Positions 1 through 63,246 of a DNA stretch of 64,000 nucleotides are shown piece by piece. This DNA is from Allolobophora icterica (taxonomy: Eukaryota; Annelida; Clitellata; Crassiclitellata; Lumbricidae). Within the stretch, counting starts at the first letter, position 1. The number at the start of each line of letters is the position of its first letter. The notes beneath the pieces are model-generated. The model did not search any database. It worked only from the letters and a program-made list of their open reading frames with translations, and was not told the DNA's origin. Position numbers and translations under genes: made by a program. The stretch lies in contig OY744612.1 in NCBI GenBank assembly GCA_963556255.1, forward strand, positions 16,061,308-16,125,307, written 5' to 3'.

Positions 1-198
1 ATTTTGAATTTAGAAAAGGAAGCTTATAGTCGCAATCTGTGTTCGAATTCGGAAAGTGTGGCAATTCTCTGATGAGACCAAAAACATTCACAACCCGAAA
101 CATCTCCCGCTTTCTGAAACGCTGAGAGTGTTTTTTGAACACTGGTTGGGTATCCATTGACACAGGATCAATCAGAAACGTTCTTCTGCTGTTTTAAG

Positions 199-52436
<52,238 letters not shown>

Positions 52437-52604
52437 GGTCTTGTTAATAGTTGGATCTCGGTTGAAACGGTTTGTAACGATGTCTCTTTACCACTCAAAT
52501 ACCCTTTTATATATATATATATATATATATACATATAGTTTCCTTATATGCAAATTTGTCTGTCGCAGGACGCTACGTCACAAACGGCTTCTGTTCTATT
52601 GTCA

Positions 52605-52735
52605 GTACTGCCGTCTTGACGACGGTCGTCTTGACGACGACGATCAGAGCATTTTAACCAACGATACATATAGGCCTATAATGATACACTGTCGTCACGT
52701 CATAATTATGACGGGCAAATACACTAGTATATATA
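52605..52735 (+). mobile_element. Helitron-like arm 1 (head-to-head pair)
   Basis: It holds CTGCCGTCTTGACGACGG, GAGCATTTTAACCAACG and GTCATAATTA, ending near ACTAGTA. It is inversely repeated at 52829-52985. Confidence 0.6.
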
Positions 52736-52828
52736 TATTAGTTAAGTCATAGTCCTATAATTTGTAGTAGGCCTGTGAATATTAGAAGTTAATTAGATGA
52801 GAACAATTAACAATTATAGTAATACTAG

Positions 52829-52985
52829 CTTAACCCGTGAAAAATCACGGTGTAATTATGACGTTGGTTAAAATGCTCTAAACGCCGTGGTCAGAACCGT
52901 CGTCGTCAAGACAGCCGTCGCCAAGGCGGCAGTAAAGTGACGTCACAATAGTGTTTGTTACGGGACAGACAGACAGACAGACGTA
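52829..52985 (-). mobile_element. Helitron-like arm 2 (head-to-head pair)
   Basis: On minus it begins with a (TCTG)n remnant and CCCGTAACAAAC. It carries the CGACGGCTGTCTTGACGACG and GAGCATTTTAACCAACG blocks. It ends with the hairpin CCGTGATTTTTCACGG, then GTTAAGCTAGT. This parallels the 9200-9703 layout (TCTG start, hairpin, CTAG end). Confidence 0.65.
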
Positions 52986-53112
52986 CATCGGTTATTATGT
53001 TGTTTGATTTAAATGACCAGCATCTGAGATAAGCTGAATTGAATATAAACTTAGATTAGATTCGGAGCTATGTACAGCGGTTCGAGACTAAAGACATGGA
53101 GGTGTCGGATGC

Positions 53113-53175
53113 TGATTGGAGCAATTCAACTCCTACGGACTATGACAATCTGTCATCTGCTACGTATGCGTATTG
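53113..53175. repeat. Inverted-repeat arm flanking exon 26 (right)
   Basis: Mate of 51713-51775. The two arms enclose the last collagen exon and the region just downstream. Confidence 0.93.
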
Positions 53176-53479
53176 AACACTTTTGGAATCAAGGAATGAC
53201 AGTTGAGGTGTTAGAATCAAAACCAATTCCTTTGTTGAGAAACTTCAAAAATGCATACATGATACACCATGGAAATATTTTATCTTTGTCAGAGAATCAT
53301 AGTCAAATAATGCTACATCACAGTAGCACAACTGAGGGGTTGGAAACGACCCCCCTGTGGGGGTCCTAAGAAAGACTAGGGGGTTGAACCTCATTAGTCC
53401 AGCGGAAGAAGTTAGCGGACTGTTTTTCGAGGTTAAATTCGAATATATTGCGAGAACTAAACCACTAGGCCTACCTCTC

Positions 53480-54925
53480 TTCTAATTCACTTCTTAACCC
53501 CCACCAGTCTGGTTTCACTAAACCCCACTCCACAGAAATTCTACTTGTGTCTCTATAAAATAAACTGATCTCTGCAATCAGCCATCAACAAGTCTCCTAG
53601 TCTCTATCTTCTCGATGTATCCGCCGCATTTGACACCATCGATCACAGCCTCCTTCTTAAACGCTAACCGTATCTTCTTGGTTTGGCGTATCTAGCACTG
53701 CTCTACTCTGGTTCCAGTCCTACTTGTCTTCCCGATCTTTCTCTGTTAAAGCCTTCAGTCACTGCTCGCAACCCTCCCTCTCTCCTGTGGTGTCCCTCAA
53801 GGCTCCGTCCTGGGTCCACTCCTCTCCATCCTTTATACTACACCTTTAAGCCATCTCATAAAATCCTCCTCTGTTGACCACCATCTTTACGCTGATGACA
53901 TCCAACTCTACATATCATTTTCCCCAAGCTCTTTTTCCACCTCCATCACACAATCACTCAATGTGGTTAACCTTATCTCACAGTGTATGTCATCCAATCA
54001 TCTCTGCCTTAATCCTTCCAAAACTGAATTCATCATCATAGGCCTTCCTGACCAAATCAAGAAAATCCCTGACCCTTCCATACACCTTCCTACTGACTCG
54101 TCTTCTCTTACCTTCACCTCTGACTCCTCTGTCCGCAATCTCTTCCTTAACCTTGAATCCACCCAAATCAAGCGTCTGCAACTCAAAACTCACTAGCCAC
54201 AGCTGTCACTAGAACGCCCAAACATCATCATATCCCTCCCATCCTCAAATCACTCCATTGGCTAAAAGCCCAGAGCGAATTCACTTCAAAGTCCTATCAC
54301 TAACCTACAACTCCCTACAATATTCCCAGCCCAAATACCTCCGTGATCTCTTCACCATCCAGGAAACCCGCTCCACCCGATCCTCTTCCTATCTCAGTCT
54401 TTCTCGACCTCCAGCCACTACTCATCTCAAGTTCTCCAACCGAGCCATATCCAACACAGCACCACGCCTCTGGAATGATCTCCCCTCTGAATTCCGCAGA
54501 TTCTCCATTCCGCCATTGTCATTTCAACCTGTCCTCTATCCTCCTCATGTTCCTCTATCTATCAACCTCGGGGCTTACCACTCAAAATTAAAGTCTCACC
54601 TTTTCAAGTACTCCTACTCTGACTCATCTGATCCTCTGCCTTCCAATTATTCTCGCCCGAAACGACACCCGCCTTGACAGCGCTGCTCTGCCTCCTGTCT
54701 TGATCTGGACCCCTGGAAATCGGACTCGGAACTCTTTTGGACTACTGTGGAAAATCCCCTCTGATTTGATTTGGCCTTCTGGAATCGGACTTCTGTTGGA
54801 TTACTCTCTGGAAACACCCTCTGACTTGATGTAGCGCTCGTGAATAGGCTGGTGCCTTGCGCTTGGCCTTCGAATGGCGCTTTAGAAGTTTGCAGATTAG
54901 GATTACGATTCCTGATGGTCTGAGG
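53480..54925 (+). mobile_element. LINE reverse transcriptase fragment (L2/CR1-like)
   Basis: Frames with shifts read [24 protein letters not shown] (YADD catalytic box), [40 protein letters not shown] and APRLWNDLPSEFR. The 3' end is GGATTACGATT. A deletion removes the segment between SVRNL and the RLQLK block. It is inactive, and the same family as 38525-41465 (-). Confidence 0.92.
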
Positions 54926-55880
54926 ACCAATGGGGTCTGGCTCTGAGCGGTTCTGGTCCTTAAGGTCTCAAGCCTAAACTTCTCGGTCCTAAGGACCTTG
55001 TTCCAGAGAGTGTGTGTACTAGGGTTATTAATGAAGTTGGTAGTGGTCCTCAGAGCCTTGTGGCTAAACGGTCTTGGTCTTACCAGGCTTGATTATGGTC
55101 ATACTACTAACAGTTCCTTATTTTGAAAATTCAAGATCACAGTCGAAGCTCAAGTACTGAAGGTTCTAGTCTTGGTGACCTTGCCTTAATGGTCCTGATT
55201 TTTAGGATTCGGATCTCATAGGCCTCGTCTTGGCAGTGCCGGCCTTAGGGGCGTGCGAACCGTGCGGTCGCACGGGGCCCACAACTTATGGGGGCCCGAA
55301 AATGTCACAAATTAACATGAAAAAGACATCCTAATAATATTATGGTTTCGAATAAATCTTCTCTTTTGTCAATAAAAGTCAACTTCCTCTATACCCCAGA
55401 ATTCTCGTGTATAGTTATATTTGACTTGTTGTGCTTGTTAACAATCTACTAGAATAAAATAATTAGCAATAAAAAAAACAATTTGACTTGTGTCATGGGG
55501 GCCCCGTACAGTATACTCTGCACGGGGTCCGAAATATCCTAAGGCCGGCACTGGTCTTGGTCTTAAGGATTGTGTTCTTTAGGGTTTTCCTTGAAGGTCT
55601 TGCTCCTTGTCTAAGGCTTCTGGTCTTAAGGGCTTTGGTCATGGTCTTGAGGTCCTTGCCATGAGACTCTTGGTCCTCATCTAAGGCTCCTGTTCTTACG
55701 GGTCTTGGTCCTGGTCATAAGGATTGTCGTCTTATGGGTCCTTGCCTCGAGTTTCTTTGTTTTCTGATCTTAAGGGTCTTTGTTCTGGTCATAGAGATTA
55801 CGGTCTTGAGGGTCCTAACCTTGAGGCTTTTGGTCCTCATCTAAAGCTTCTGGTCTTAAGGGTCTAATGCCCGGGCCTAT
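54926..55880. repeat. Degenerate GGTCTTAAGGGTCTTGGTCC array
   Basis: An irregular array of CTTGGTCCTCATCTAAGGCT, GGTCTTAAGGGTC and related words, interrupted by the MITE at 55234-55553. Confidence 0.85.
55234..55553. mobile_element. MITE with perfect 16-bp terminal repeats
   Basis: 320 bp, ends CAGTGCCGGCCTTAGG and its exact inverse. GTCTTGG flanks both sides, but the target is itself a GGTCTT array, so the duplication length (7 or 8) is unclear. Confidence 0.9.
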
Positions 55881-56208
55881 TGGTAAATCCGGCCCTGTCC
55901 GTATCTCCCTGAGTAGTGGTTACTCTAAAGTCATAGTTGCTTACAGGACAACAATATCCGTTTTATATATCACGTGATTGTAAATTTTAACCGATTTCTC
56001 TAGTATTTTTTGTTGAAGTTAGCAACATACAGAACTTTACAACAAACGTCTTTTTCATTCACAAACTCCATTTCATATCAGAAACTTTCCAGAGACGTTC
56101 GTAACTCTGTCGAAAATGAGAATTGTACTTTTAATCCATTAGCCACTTCTTCTATCTGGAGTTTGTGATGAAATTAAACGACAACCTGTGGGTTGGATCA
56201 TGGCTGTG
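55881..56208. other. Intergenic stretch between the convergent genes
   Basis: AT-rich, no feature recognised. Confidence 0.5.
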
Positions 56209-56829
56209 TTTATTGATCTACAGGTGTAAAATCTTCAATTCCATTAATTCTTTCATCCATGCAGTTACTACGAAAGCTATCTACAAAACAGACTTGTCCA
56301 TTTATCATTTTTCATTCATCCATCCATCCAAATAATCTAATAATCCACTCACCCATGCAGTAATCCACTGATCCATCAACCCACCTCTCTATCCACCAAT
56401 CAACCGATCCATCCAATCACGATTTTAAATATTAAACCCAGTTTAACTAGTGATTCTCTGCACAACGGTATTGGAAACTAAAGAGAAAGAACACTGCATA
56501 TTCACTAGTATAATCGACTTAAACAAAATGTGAATCTGTCATAAATACAAAATTAAAAAAATGACTCTTGTATACGTAGAAAACTTGTAAATTATTTACA
56601 TCACAACAGAATGACAAACTACAATGTAAAGTAAACTGACATTTATATAGCGCCTTCAAGAGAGCATTTCAAACCTACAGAAAGAAATGACAACATTAAC
56701 AGAATTCTAGTGTAAAGTATGGTAATTTGCTCGCTGCTCTATCAATGACTATTGTCAAAGTCGTGACAGCGGTTGTTGACAGGTACAGATCTTCGTTAAA
56801 AACAGGACAACATTCCATTTACACTTACG

Positions 56830-57148
56830 CAGTGCTGGATTTAGACCTGGTGAGGCTCTAAGCTATATAAAGCTTGGAGGCCCCTTGTTAAAAAATTACA
56901 TCAAAAGGTCTCAGAAAACTTGAAAACATGTATGCCTTTTTTAAATAGAAAGGCATTTAAAGTAAAAAATTCAAATTATTTTCAAATGAATGCATTTACT
57001 CAGGCAAGATGGAATTTGTTACACAAGCCATTTAAAAAGGTTCTACATAATATACTGTACACATAAAATTTTAAAAAGCCTCCCAAAATTCTCAATTTCT
57101 TGAGGCCCTAAGCTGTAGATTTTTTAGATTTTGCCAAATCCGTCACTG
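56830..57148. mobile_element. hAT-type MITE
   Basis: 319 bp, ends CAGTGCTGGATTTAG and (inverted) CAGTGACGGATTTGG. The flanks are CACTTACG and CACTTATG (7 of 8). GAGGC(T/C)CTAAGCT motifs occur near both ends. Confidence 0.88.
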
Positions 57149-59632
57149 CACTTATGGTGCATCTGCCATTCTGCTTAACACAAAGTGGTGTTATGTCCCC
57201 AAGGCTATTAACTTGACACATCTGTTAACATGTCATACAAGAACTCCAGCATAGTGCTAAATATTAACATTTTCAGGTTTATCCTGTTTTATGTGGATTT
57301 TGGTTATGCCTTATTTGTAGGCAGGAATGGTCCTGAGGTTGAAGTATGTTCTGGCTGAAGCTTAGACAGAACAACTGCAACTGAACAAAGGATCAAGCTT
57401 CTTAAACGAATACATGGCCTAACGAGTTGTCAGAGGTGACAATTCCATAGCAAACTATTTTGACAGTATGTATGTGGCTATTTACATAGTGAGCTTTACG
57501 AACCTCACACTGGATGCCAAGTTTCCTATTCAACAAACTGATCAACACGAAAGATTACATCAGATTCATTCTAATTCAAACCAACTATAAAAATTGATAC
57601 TAAAACACACTTCTCGCTTTTACATGCTGTTCCGTTCATTTAGCGTAAAAAATAAATGCTCTCCAGTGAGATTAAAGTTTTGTCACTACTGCAGTCGCAA
57701 CATGAATACATGCATGAATTATGCAAGTATTAAGACAATATAGCTCTGTTGAGTGCCTCATAAACGCACTATCCATCCGCCGATAATATGTGCCGAAAAA
57801 TAACAATCAACAACAGCACATGTTTAACTCTAGTTTAAATAGGTGAAAACATTACACAGCAAAATTTGGTATGTATAAAAAATAACATCTTGCCAGTACG
57901 GCGAGCAGAAACTGGCTGGGAGCAAAATGCACCGGTAACAATGCCAGAAAATATCAGTGAGGGTAAAATCTAAGCCCAGACGTCAGTAGCAAATCTGCAT
58001 AAACTTAGTAGAAAATAAACTTTTGCAGATTCCAAAGAGCACGAGTACTATAACAATAATTAGAGCATAATATAAAGTAACAATAATTTATATACTAGAC
58101 CACACTGTTTTTGAAAAGAGGTCAAAACATATAATTCCAAGTGGTATTTGACAGATCACAACACATCTAGATCACACTTCAGAGTTATTAATTCCACCCA
58201 GACTTGCTCTACTCTCCAACTATACTATTTTGCTGATGCAAAAAGAACATGATTAACAACAGATGCAATAGCAATTTCAACACAAATTAAACTATAAATA
58301 AGACAAAATGCAATCCCATTTTGAGCCTCCAGTAGGTCAAACGTTGGCCAAAAACAAACCAAAAAGGAGCAAAAACGTAGGCTCCATTTAAAGCTGTAAC
58401 TTGACTTTAAGTTTATTTTGGCAAACAATTATGCCCATTCATGCTTTAAAGAAGTCAAACTGTAATCATAAAAGAGGCTTGATATTTCAGTCCAATTTAT
58501 GTATCGTATCCTTCATAACATATGTCCCAAATACCCTTTCACTTTCTCGAAACAAACTTACGACGAGATGAAACTCCAGTGAGATCTGAATTTAACTTAT
58601 ACTGAGGTCATGATAGGTATAATTAGAGAACAATGAAATCAAATTAAAGCAAAATAAATGAACGACTGAATGAAAATCTTATAACAATGAGTGAGCTTCA
58701 AATTAACAAGATGACTGTATAATTATTGTTTAAAACACACGAACTTTAACGAGGTAACACTACAAATGAAAACACGCTGCATCTAGTCTAAATCTGAGCT
58801 GTACAACTTAACTGGATCAGTATACAAGGTTAAGTTAGGCTTCTATTAGTTCAGTTCAAAATTAAGCAAGAGCTCCAACACTGCTGTTGAAAAAAATCAT
58901 TGTCAAATTCACCAAAAACCTACACACTTCAAGTGATGTCTGGCAACACAGGACACTTAGGACAGTTGAATTCTCAGACATAAACTATCTAGTTGTACAA
59001 CACGGCAGGCTCTTTTGCCCAACTGAGAAATGATCAGATACTCGCTTAAAATTAATGACTGCTAACATCAAACTAAAAATCCACAATGCTTAGGCGCTAA
59101 TGGATAACAGCTAAGCATGTGGGTTTTGATTGTAGTAACACACATAAAAGCTGTAGAGTACAGTAAAAGATATGTAAAGATAACAGATATAACACAACGA
59201 TCGAAAGCCTCTGGTTTGAGGTCTGCCGAGAGGATTTCTACCTAACAACCTGGGCTAGGCATTTGTGCACACATACTTATTAGGGCATAACCAATTTTTG
59301 GTTTTTTGTCGATTCTGGATAGTATAGGCCATTATTTTCCGACTCGGATTAGTAATAGATCTGTGCATTAAGGCCTAATTCCAAGTTAGTCTTCATTGTC
59401 TAATGGCTTGGCATCACCTACAGGCCGTAGGATGGAACAACAGCCAGTCAGTCACCCCTTCCCTAGATGCATATATTTCTTCACTGATTGACAGGCCTAA
59501 CGGTCCCGCTGCCTGTAGCAGATACAGGGTAGGTTTGGGGAATTGATTTAAGGGCCCGGGTGCGACCCTTCAAATGGGGCTCGTTGACAGCCCTAGTAAG
59601 TAGTACCAATCAAAATTATAATTATATGTAAG

Positions 59633-59864
59633 CAGGAGCGTAGCCAGACTTCAATTCAAGAGGAGGCAACTACTGCTTGTCAAGAAATTTGATGACCTTC
59701 TTTTTGGGAATTTCTCCACCAAAACATTTTTCAAGAGGAGGCAACATCTGCCTCTAATGGGGTGTACTTGAGGATGCAGGGCTATAACCCAAGGAAAATT
59801 TTTAAATCTAAAAAACCAAGAGGAGGCAAATGCCTCCTCTTGCCGCAATGTAGCTACGCCTCTG
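59633..59864. mobile_element. hAT-type MITE (GAGGAGGCAA family)
   Basis: 232 bp, ends CAGGAGCGTAGCCAGAC and (inverted) CAGAGGCGTAGCTAC. It has a perfect 8-bp target duplication TATGTAAG (59625-59632, 59865-59872). Three AAGAGGAGGCAA(A/C) copies lie inside. Confidence 0.95.
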
Positions 59865-61114
59865 TATGTAAGTGGCCTATAAATTGTTATTAGTTCATAG
59901 CAAAACCATCAAAAAAACAACTGTTATTACTCGGTGGGTCAGACATTCTGGATCCGGATAATTCCAGATAGTGGAAAAATCAGCAAAATCGTTTACCAAT
60001 CCAGATTTCGGTTAAGCCCTAGTGACTATGTCACCAAGCAGCAGACTTTGGTACCAACTTCAGCTGCAAAGTAAACACAAGTCCTGCAATGGAATGGTCC
60101 CATGTCCAGGACCTTGGAAATCATCCACTGCTGGTTCGTGGTCGAAACAGTGGGAAACGAACGCCTCTCCTACGTTCCATTATGGGACAATGGAGCTTTT
60201 CTTAAATTTATCACTTATTTACACACTTTGTCAATACTCATCACGGCCTTAGAAGTTGTATATAAAGCATCTCTGCAACAAACTGAACAATGCTGGACTC
60301 CTCAATCTCTCCTCTTGTTGGCATTTGGCATTACCATCCCATACTCCTTTACCCAGGCCCGAACTCCAATGAAGTACAAGGCCTACATGATATATCTACG
60401 CCTTGTACTGCTTTTAACGTCCGAGTCAAGTTGGTGTTTTAGACACGGAGCTTAAACTGTACCAAATGTGATGCTGGATAACCCCTTCAATTCTCTTTGA
60501 AGACATCCTTATTGGACAATGACCTTTCAGCTTAGCACTAACAGTAAACACACCTTTAACCATGCTAACTTACATTGGCAGTCATTTAACATACCTGAAA
60601 GGTAATCACTCATTACATACTTCTTGAACCAGAATACCAGCCTCAGTACCTAATGAATGAACTTTGGTCAAATGCAATCACAGCACCAGAAATCTGACAA
60701 ATGCACAACCTCTCGTTATAAGCATGCATGTATGAATATCAAATACAGCGTAGACCCTTTACATGCTACTGGTTTACGCACCAATCTGTTTACCATGAAG
60801 TGGTGTTATGTCCCCCAAAGCTATTTACCTTAACATGCTGTCCTGGTTAATGCATCACACAAGAATGGTACTGTAGTGCTACATACTGACTTTTTAAGCA
60901 TTATCCTATTTGCGTGCATCCAAGTTTACACGCGGAATCATAAGGCATGTCCCCTCCACAACTTTGCACTAATGAATCCACACTTCATTTGCAAGGGTTA
61001 TATGGCTTGAACATGAACTTTAAATGCCCATAATGCACTAGAAATTGACACTCAGGTGCAAGGCAAACACATTAGCAACTCATCACTACAAACTGAAGCC
61101 AGTGGCCACAAGAT

Positions 61115-61525
61115 ATGGCCACGCAAACTGCATCCAACATCACCCAACAATCTATTTCAAACAGGTTTTTCATTAAAACCACTTGTGCAATATCTTGTGT
61201 AGATGATCTCATTGATCTGGATAAACAGCGACAAGCTGTTACTAGAAAAATATTAAAAATTGCATTCTCGTGGTGGCTACAGATAGAAAAATATGTTCAA
61301 ACAGCAATCTGGCGACCAGCCGAAAAATGTGCACCCTTGATTACTTCAGCATCCCAAGGAGATGAAGTAACAGGAAGACAAGAAAACAAACACGATAATA
61401 ACCTAGCACAGAAAAAGAAAAACAAAATAGACAAAACAAAGACAAAACACAGAGAAGTGACAAATCGCAGTCAACCAGCACAGATGAACAAGAATTTTAA
61501 ATGCCCACAATGCACTAGGAATTGA
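61115..61525 (+). other. Open frame of 136 codons, possibly LINE-derived
   Basis: It lies opposite the presumed TSC22D 3' UTR. The end reads LITSASQGDE...NKNFKCPQCTRN. This faintly resembles the zinc-finger tail found at the C-terminus of some LINE ORFs. I do not recognise the rest. It is probably not a host gene. Confidence 0.3.
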
Positions 61526-61903
61526 CACTGAGGTGCTCAGCAAACAAGTTAGCATGAAAGGAAATTGCTGTGGTCAAGGGAAATTTCAGGAGACACTCTT
61601 TTCCCAATTACAGTAACAAAAGCATTTTGGCTCAGGATCAAGGGTTAAGGCCAGAATCTTTGGTTCCTCTAACACTGGTAGTACGCAAACATACAAAGAC
61701 AGGAAGACAATTCTCAGAAAAATAGACACATCTATAGAAAACACCTAATCCTAAGAAAGAGCAGAAAGACAGACACATACACACACACAGGTGTCACAGA
61801 CCACATGCAAAATGACAGACAGACATACAGACAGACAGACAGACAGACAATCTGCTGCCCACACACCAGCAGGATCCAGCCTGACGAGTAGGCAACAGTT
61901 GCA

Positions 61904-62146
61904 TCAAAAGAATATAGGCTGTTGAGGAAGAACAACCGGATTCTGTTGCTGTTCTTGTTGTTGTTGTTGTTTTACTTGTTGTTGCTGTTGTTGGATCTGG
62001 TTGAGAGTTTCGGGTAATGCCATGCTCCTCAAGAATTCGTTCTCAATCTCAAGCTGTTGATTTCGATTCATAAGATCGACGATCTGCTTCTTCAGCAATT
62101 CGATCTCCTCACGAACAGCAAACAGGAGATGGTTCTTGACGAGATC
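61904..62146 (-). CDS. TSC22D: TSC22D last coding exon (TSC box, leucine zipper, Q-rich tail)
   Basis: 243 nt including the stop. In coding orientation the acceptor is GTCTGCCAG. It reads [20 protein letters not shown] (TSC box). Zipper heptads follow ([22 protein letters not shown]), with Asn residues as usual for this family, then [13 protein letters not shown] and a Gln-rich end. The PETL segment matches the ASPEQL motif seen after the zipper in relatives. Confidence 0.95.
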   Translation of the reverse strand, partial: DLVKNHLLFAVREEIELLKKQIVDLMNRNQQLEIENEFLRSMALPETLNQIQQQQQQVKQQQQQEQQQNPVVLPQQPIFF

Positions 62147-63246
62147 CTGGCAGACAACAACCAGTTTTCAAATGGCTCTACCACTGTTCTGTCTCTATCT
62201 GTCTGTCTCTGTCTGTCTGTCTATCTCTATCCATCTGTCTCTGTCTGTCTGTATCTGCCTATCTGTCTGACTGTGTTTATCTGTCTGTCTACCTGTCCGT
62301 CTGTCTACCTGTCTGTCTGTTTCTGTCCGTCTGTATCTGCCTATCTGTCTGACTGTGTTTATCTGTCTGTCTATCTGTCCGTCTGTCTCTGTCCGTCTGT
62401 TTCTGTCTACCTCTGTCTGTCTGCATCTCTCTGTCTATCTGTCTCTGTCAGAGTGTCTGTCTGTTGGTTTACCTGCGGCCTGTGATGCCTGTTTCTATGC
62501 ACGCCTGTCTTTCTATCTTTTTATCTTTCTGCTGATATCTGTTAAATCCTATGTGTCTGTTTTTCTCAGAAATGTCTTGATATCTTTGTCTGTTCATTAT
62601 TATTTAATTACTTATTATGCTTTTACTAAGCATCACTCACTATCTAATGACCAACCATCAATCGATGACGCCGAGTAATGTGTGCAATGGATTTGCTCAA
62701 GGCCTGTACACAGTAACCGTCTAAGTGGGAGCTTTGAACCCGTACCCACCTCATTACAGTGCAACTGTGCAAGCACTCTAACCAATCGGTTGCCATGTCC
62801 CACAATTATGCGCCATCACATTAGTGTTCTGCTGAAACTGCACTAATGTCTGAAGCACAATAAACATTAATTAGCAGTTGTGCCTAGAGCTTTTGAACTG
62901 TTACATAACCAGCTTCCAACAAGATCTCAAAAAACAGTTATTTAGTCAGGAAGACACAAAAACTTACATAGACACAGGACCAGATAGTCAGAAAGATGAG
63001 ACAGACACTTAGACACACACTTAGAGACATTTAGACAGGCAGGCAGACAGAGACAGTTCATGCAACAACAAGATCTACACAAAGACTGACATTATACAAA
63101 ACAGAAGAAAGAGACAAGTACAAAAGTCAGAAGAGCAAGACAGACACAAACAAAGAGGCAGACAGAAAGAGAGAGACAGGTGACTGCTAGTGAATCCTAC
63201 CATTGCTTGTTCAATCTTGTGATCGATTGCAGTATCACTTTCAGCC
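61904..63246 (-). CDS. TSC22D: TSC22-domain family protein (3' part of gene, two exons)
   Basis: This is a minus-strand leucine-zipper transcription regulator of the TSC22/bunched family. Two exons join in phase: [10 protein letters not shown] (63201-63246) then [14 protein letters not shown] (from 62146). Together they give the TSC box, followed by a leucine zipper with leucines every seven residues. The tail is Gln-rich and ends QQPIFF, with the stop at 61904-61906. The family forms homo- or heterodimers and acts in growth control and transcription (family knowledge). Upstream exons, and so the isoform type, lie beyond the window end. It converges on the collagen gene. Confidence 0.95.
62188..62465. 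repeat. Degenerate (TCTG/TCTA)n tract
   Basis: Irregular CTGTCTGTCTATCTG repeats in the TSC22D intron, giving spurious Ser/Val/Cys/Leu frames. Confidence 0.95.
62718..62802 (-). mobile_element. tRNA-derived SINE head
   Basis: On minus it has GGCAACCGATTGGTTAGAGT (A-box region) and GGTACGGGTTCAAAGCTCCC (B box). The arms do not pair as a tRNA. Confidence 0.6.
63201..63246 (-). CDS. TSC22D: TSC22D penultimate coding exon
   Basis: 46 nt. In coding orientation the acceptor is TTATTCCAG and the donor is GTAGGA. It enters in phase 1 and leaves in phase 0, coding [15 protein letters not shown]. The conserved AIDxKIEQAM block precedes the TSC box in this family. Confidence 0.93.

Larger units (their letters stand above)
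52437..53564 (+). other. Collagen gene 3' flank / presumed 3' UTR
   Basis: No AATAAA is seen in the first 1.1 kb after the stop. The first is at 53559-53564, inside LINE-derived sequence. The stretch holds a (TA)n run (52507-52532), two inverted Helitron-like arms and a (CAGA)n run near 52969-52982. The true cleavage site cannot be placed by eye. Confidence 0.4.
56209..61903 (-). other. Probable long 3' UTR / 3' flank of TSC22D
   Basis: AT-rich sequence with few repeats follows the TSC22D stop. Candidate minus-strand AATAAA signals are at 58412-58417 and 56209-56214. It contains hAT-type MITEs (56830-57148, 59633-59864) and local duplications (57170-57310 with 60765-60920; 61010-61075 with 61487-61555). 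No protein of the host type is recognised. Which signal is used is unknown. Confidence 0.4.
62147..63200 (-). other. TSC22D intron
   Basis: An intron of 1054 nt between the two TSC22D exons. It holds a degenerate TCTG/TCTA-type run (about 62188-62465 on +) and a minus-strand SINE head (62718-62802). Confidence 0.85.
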
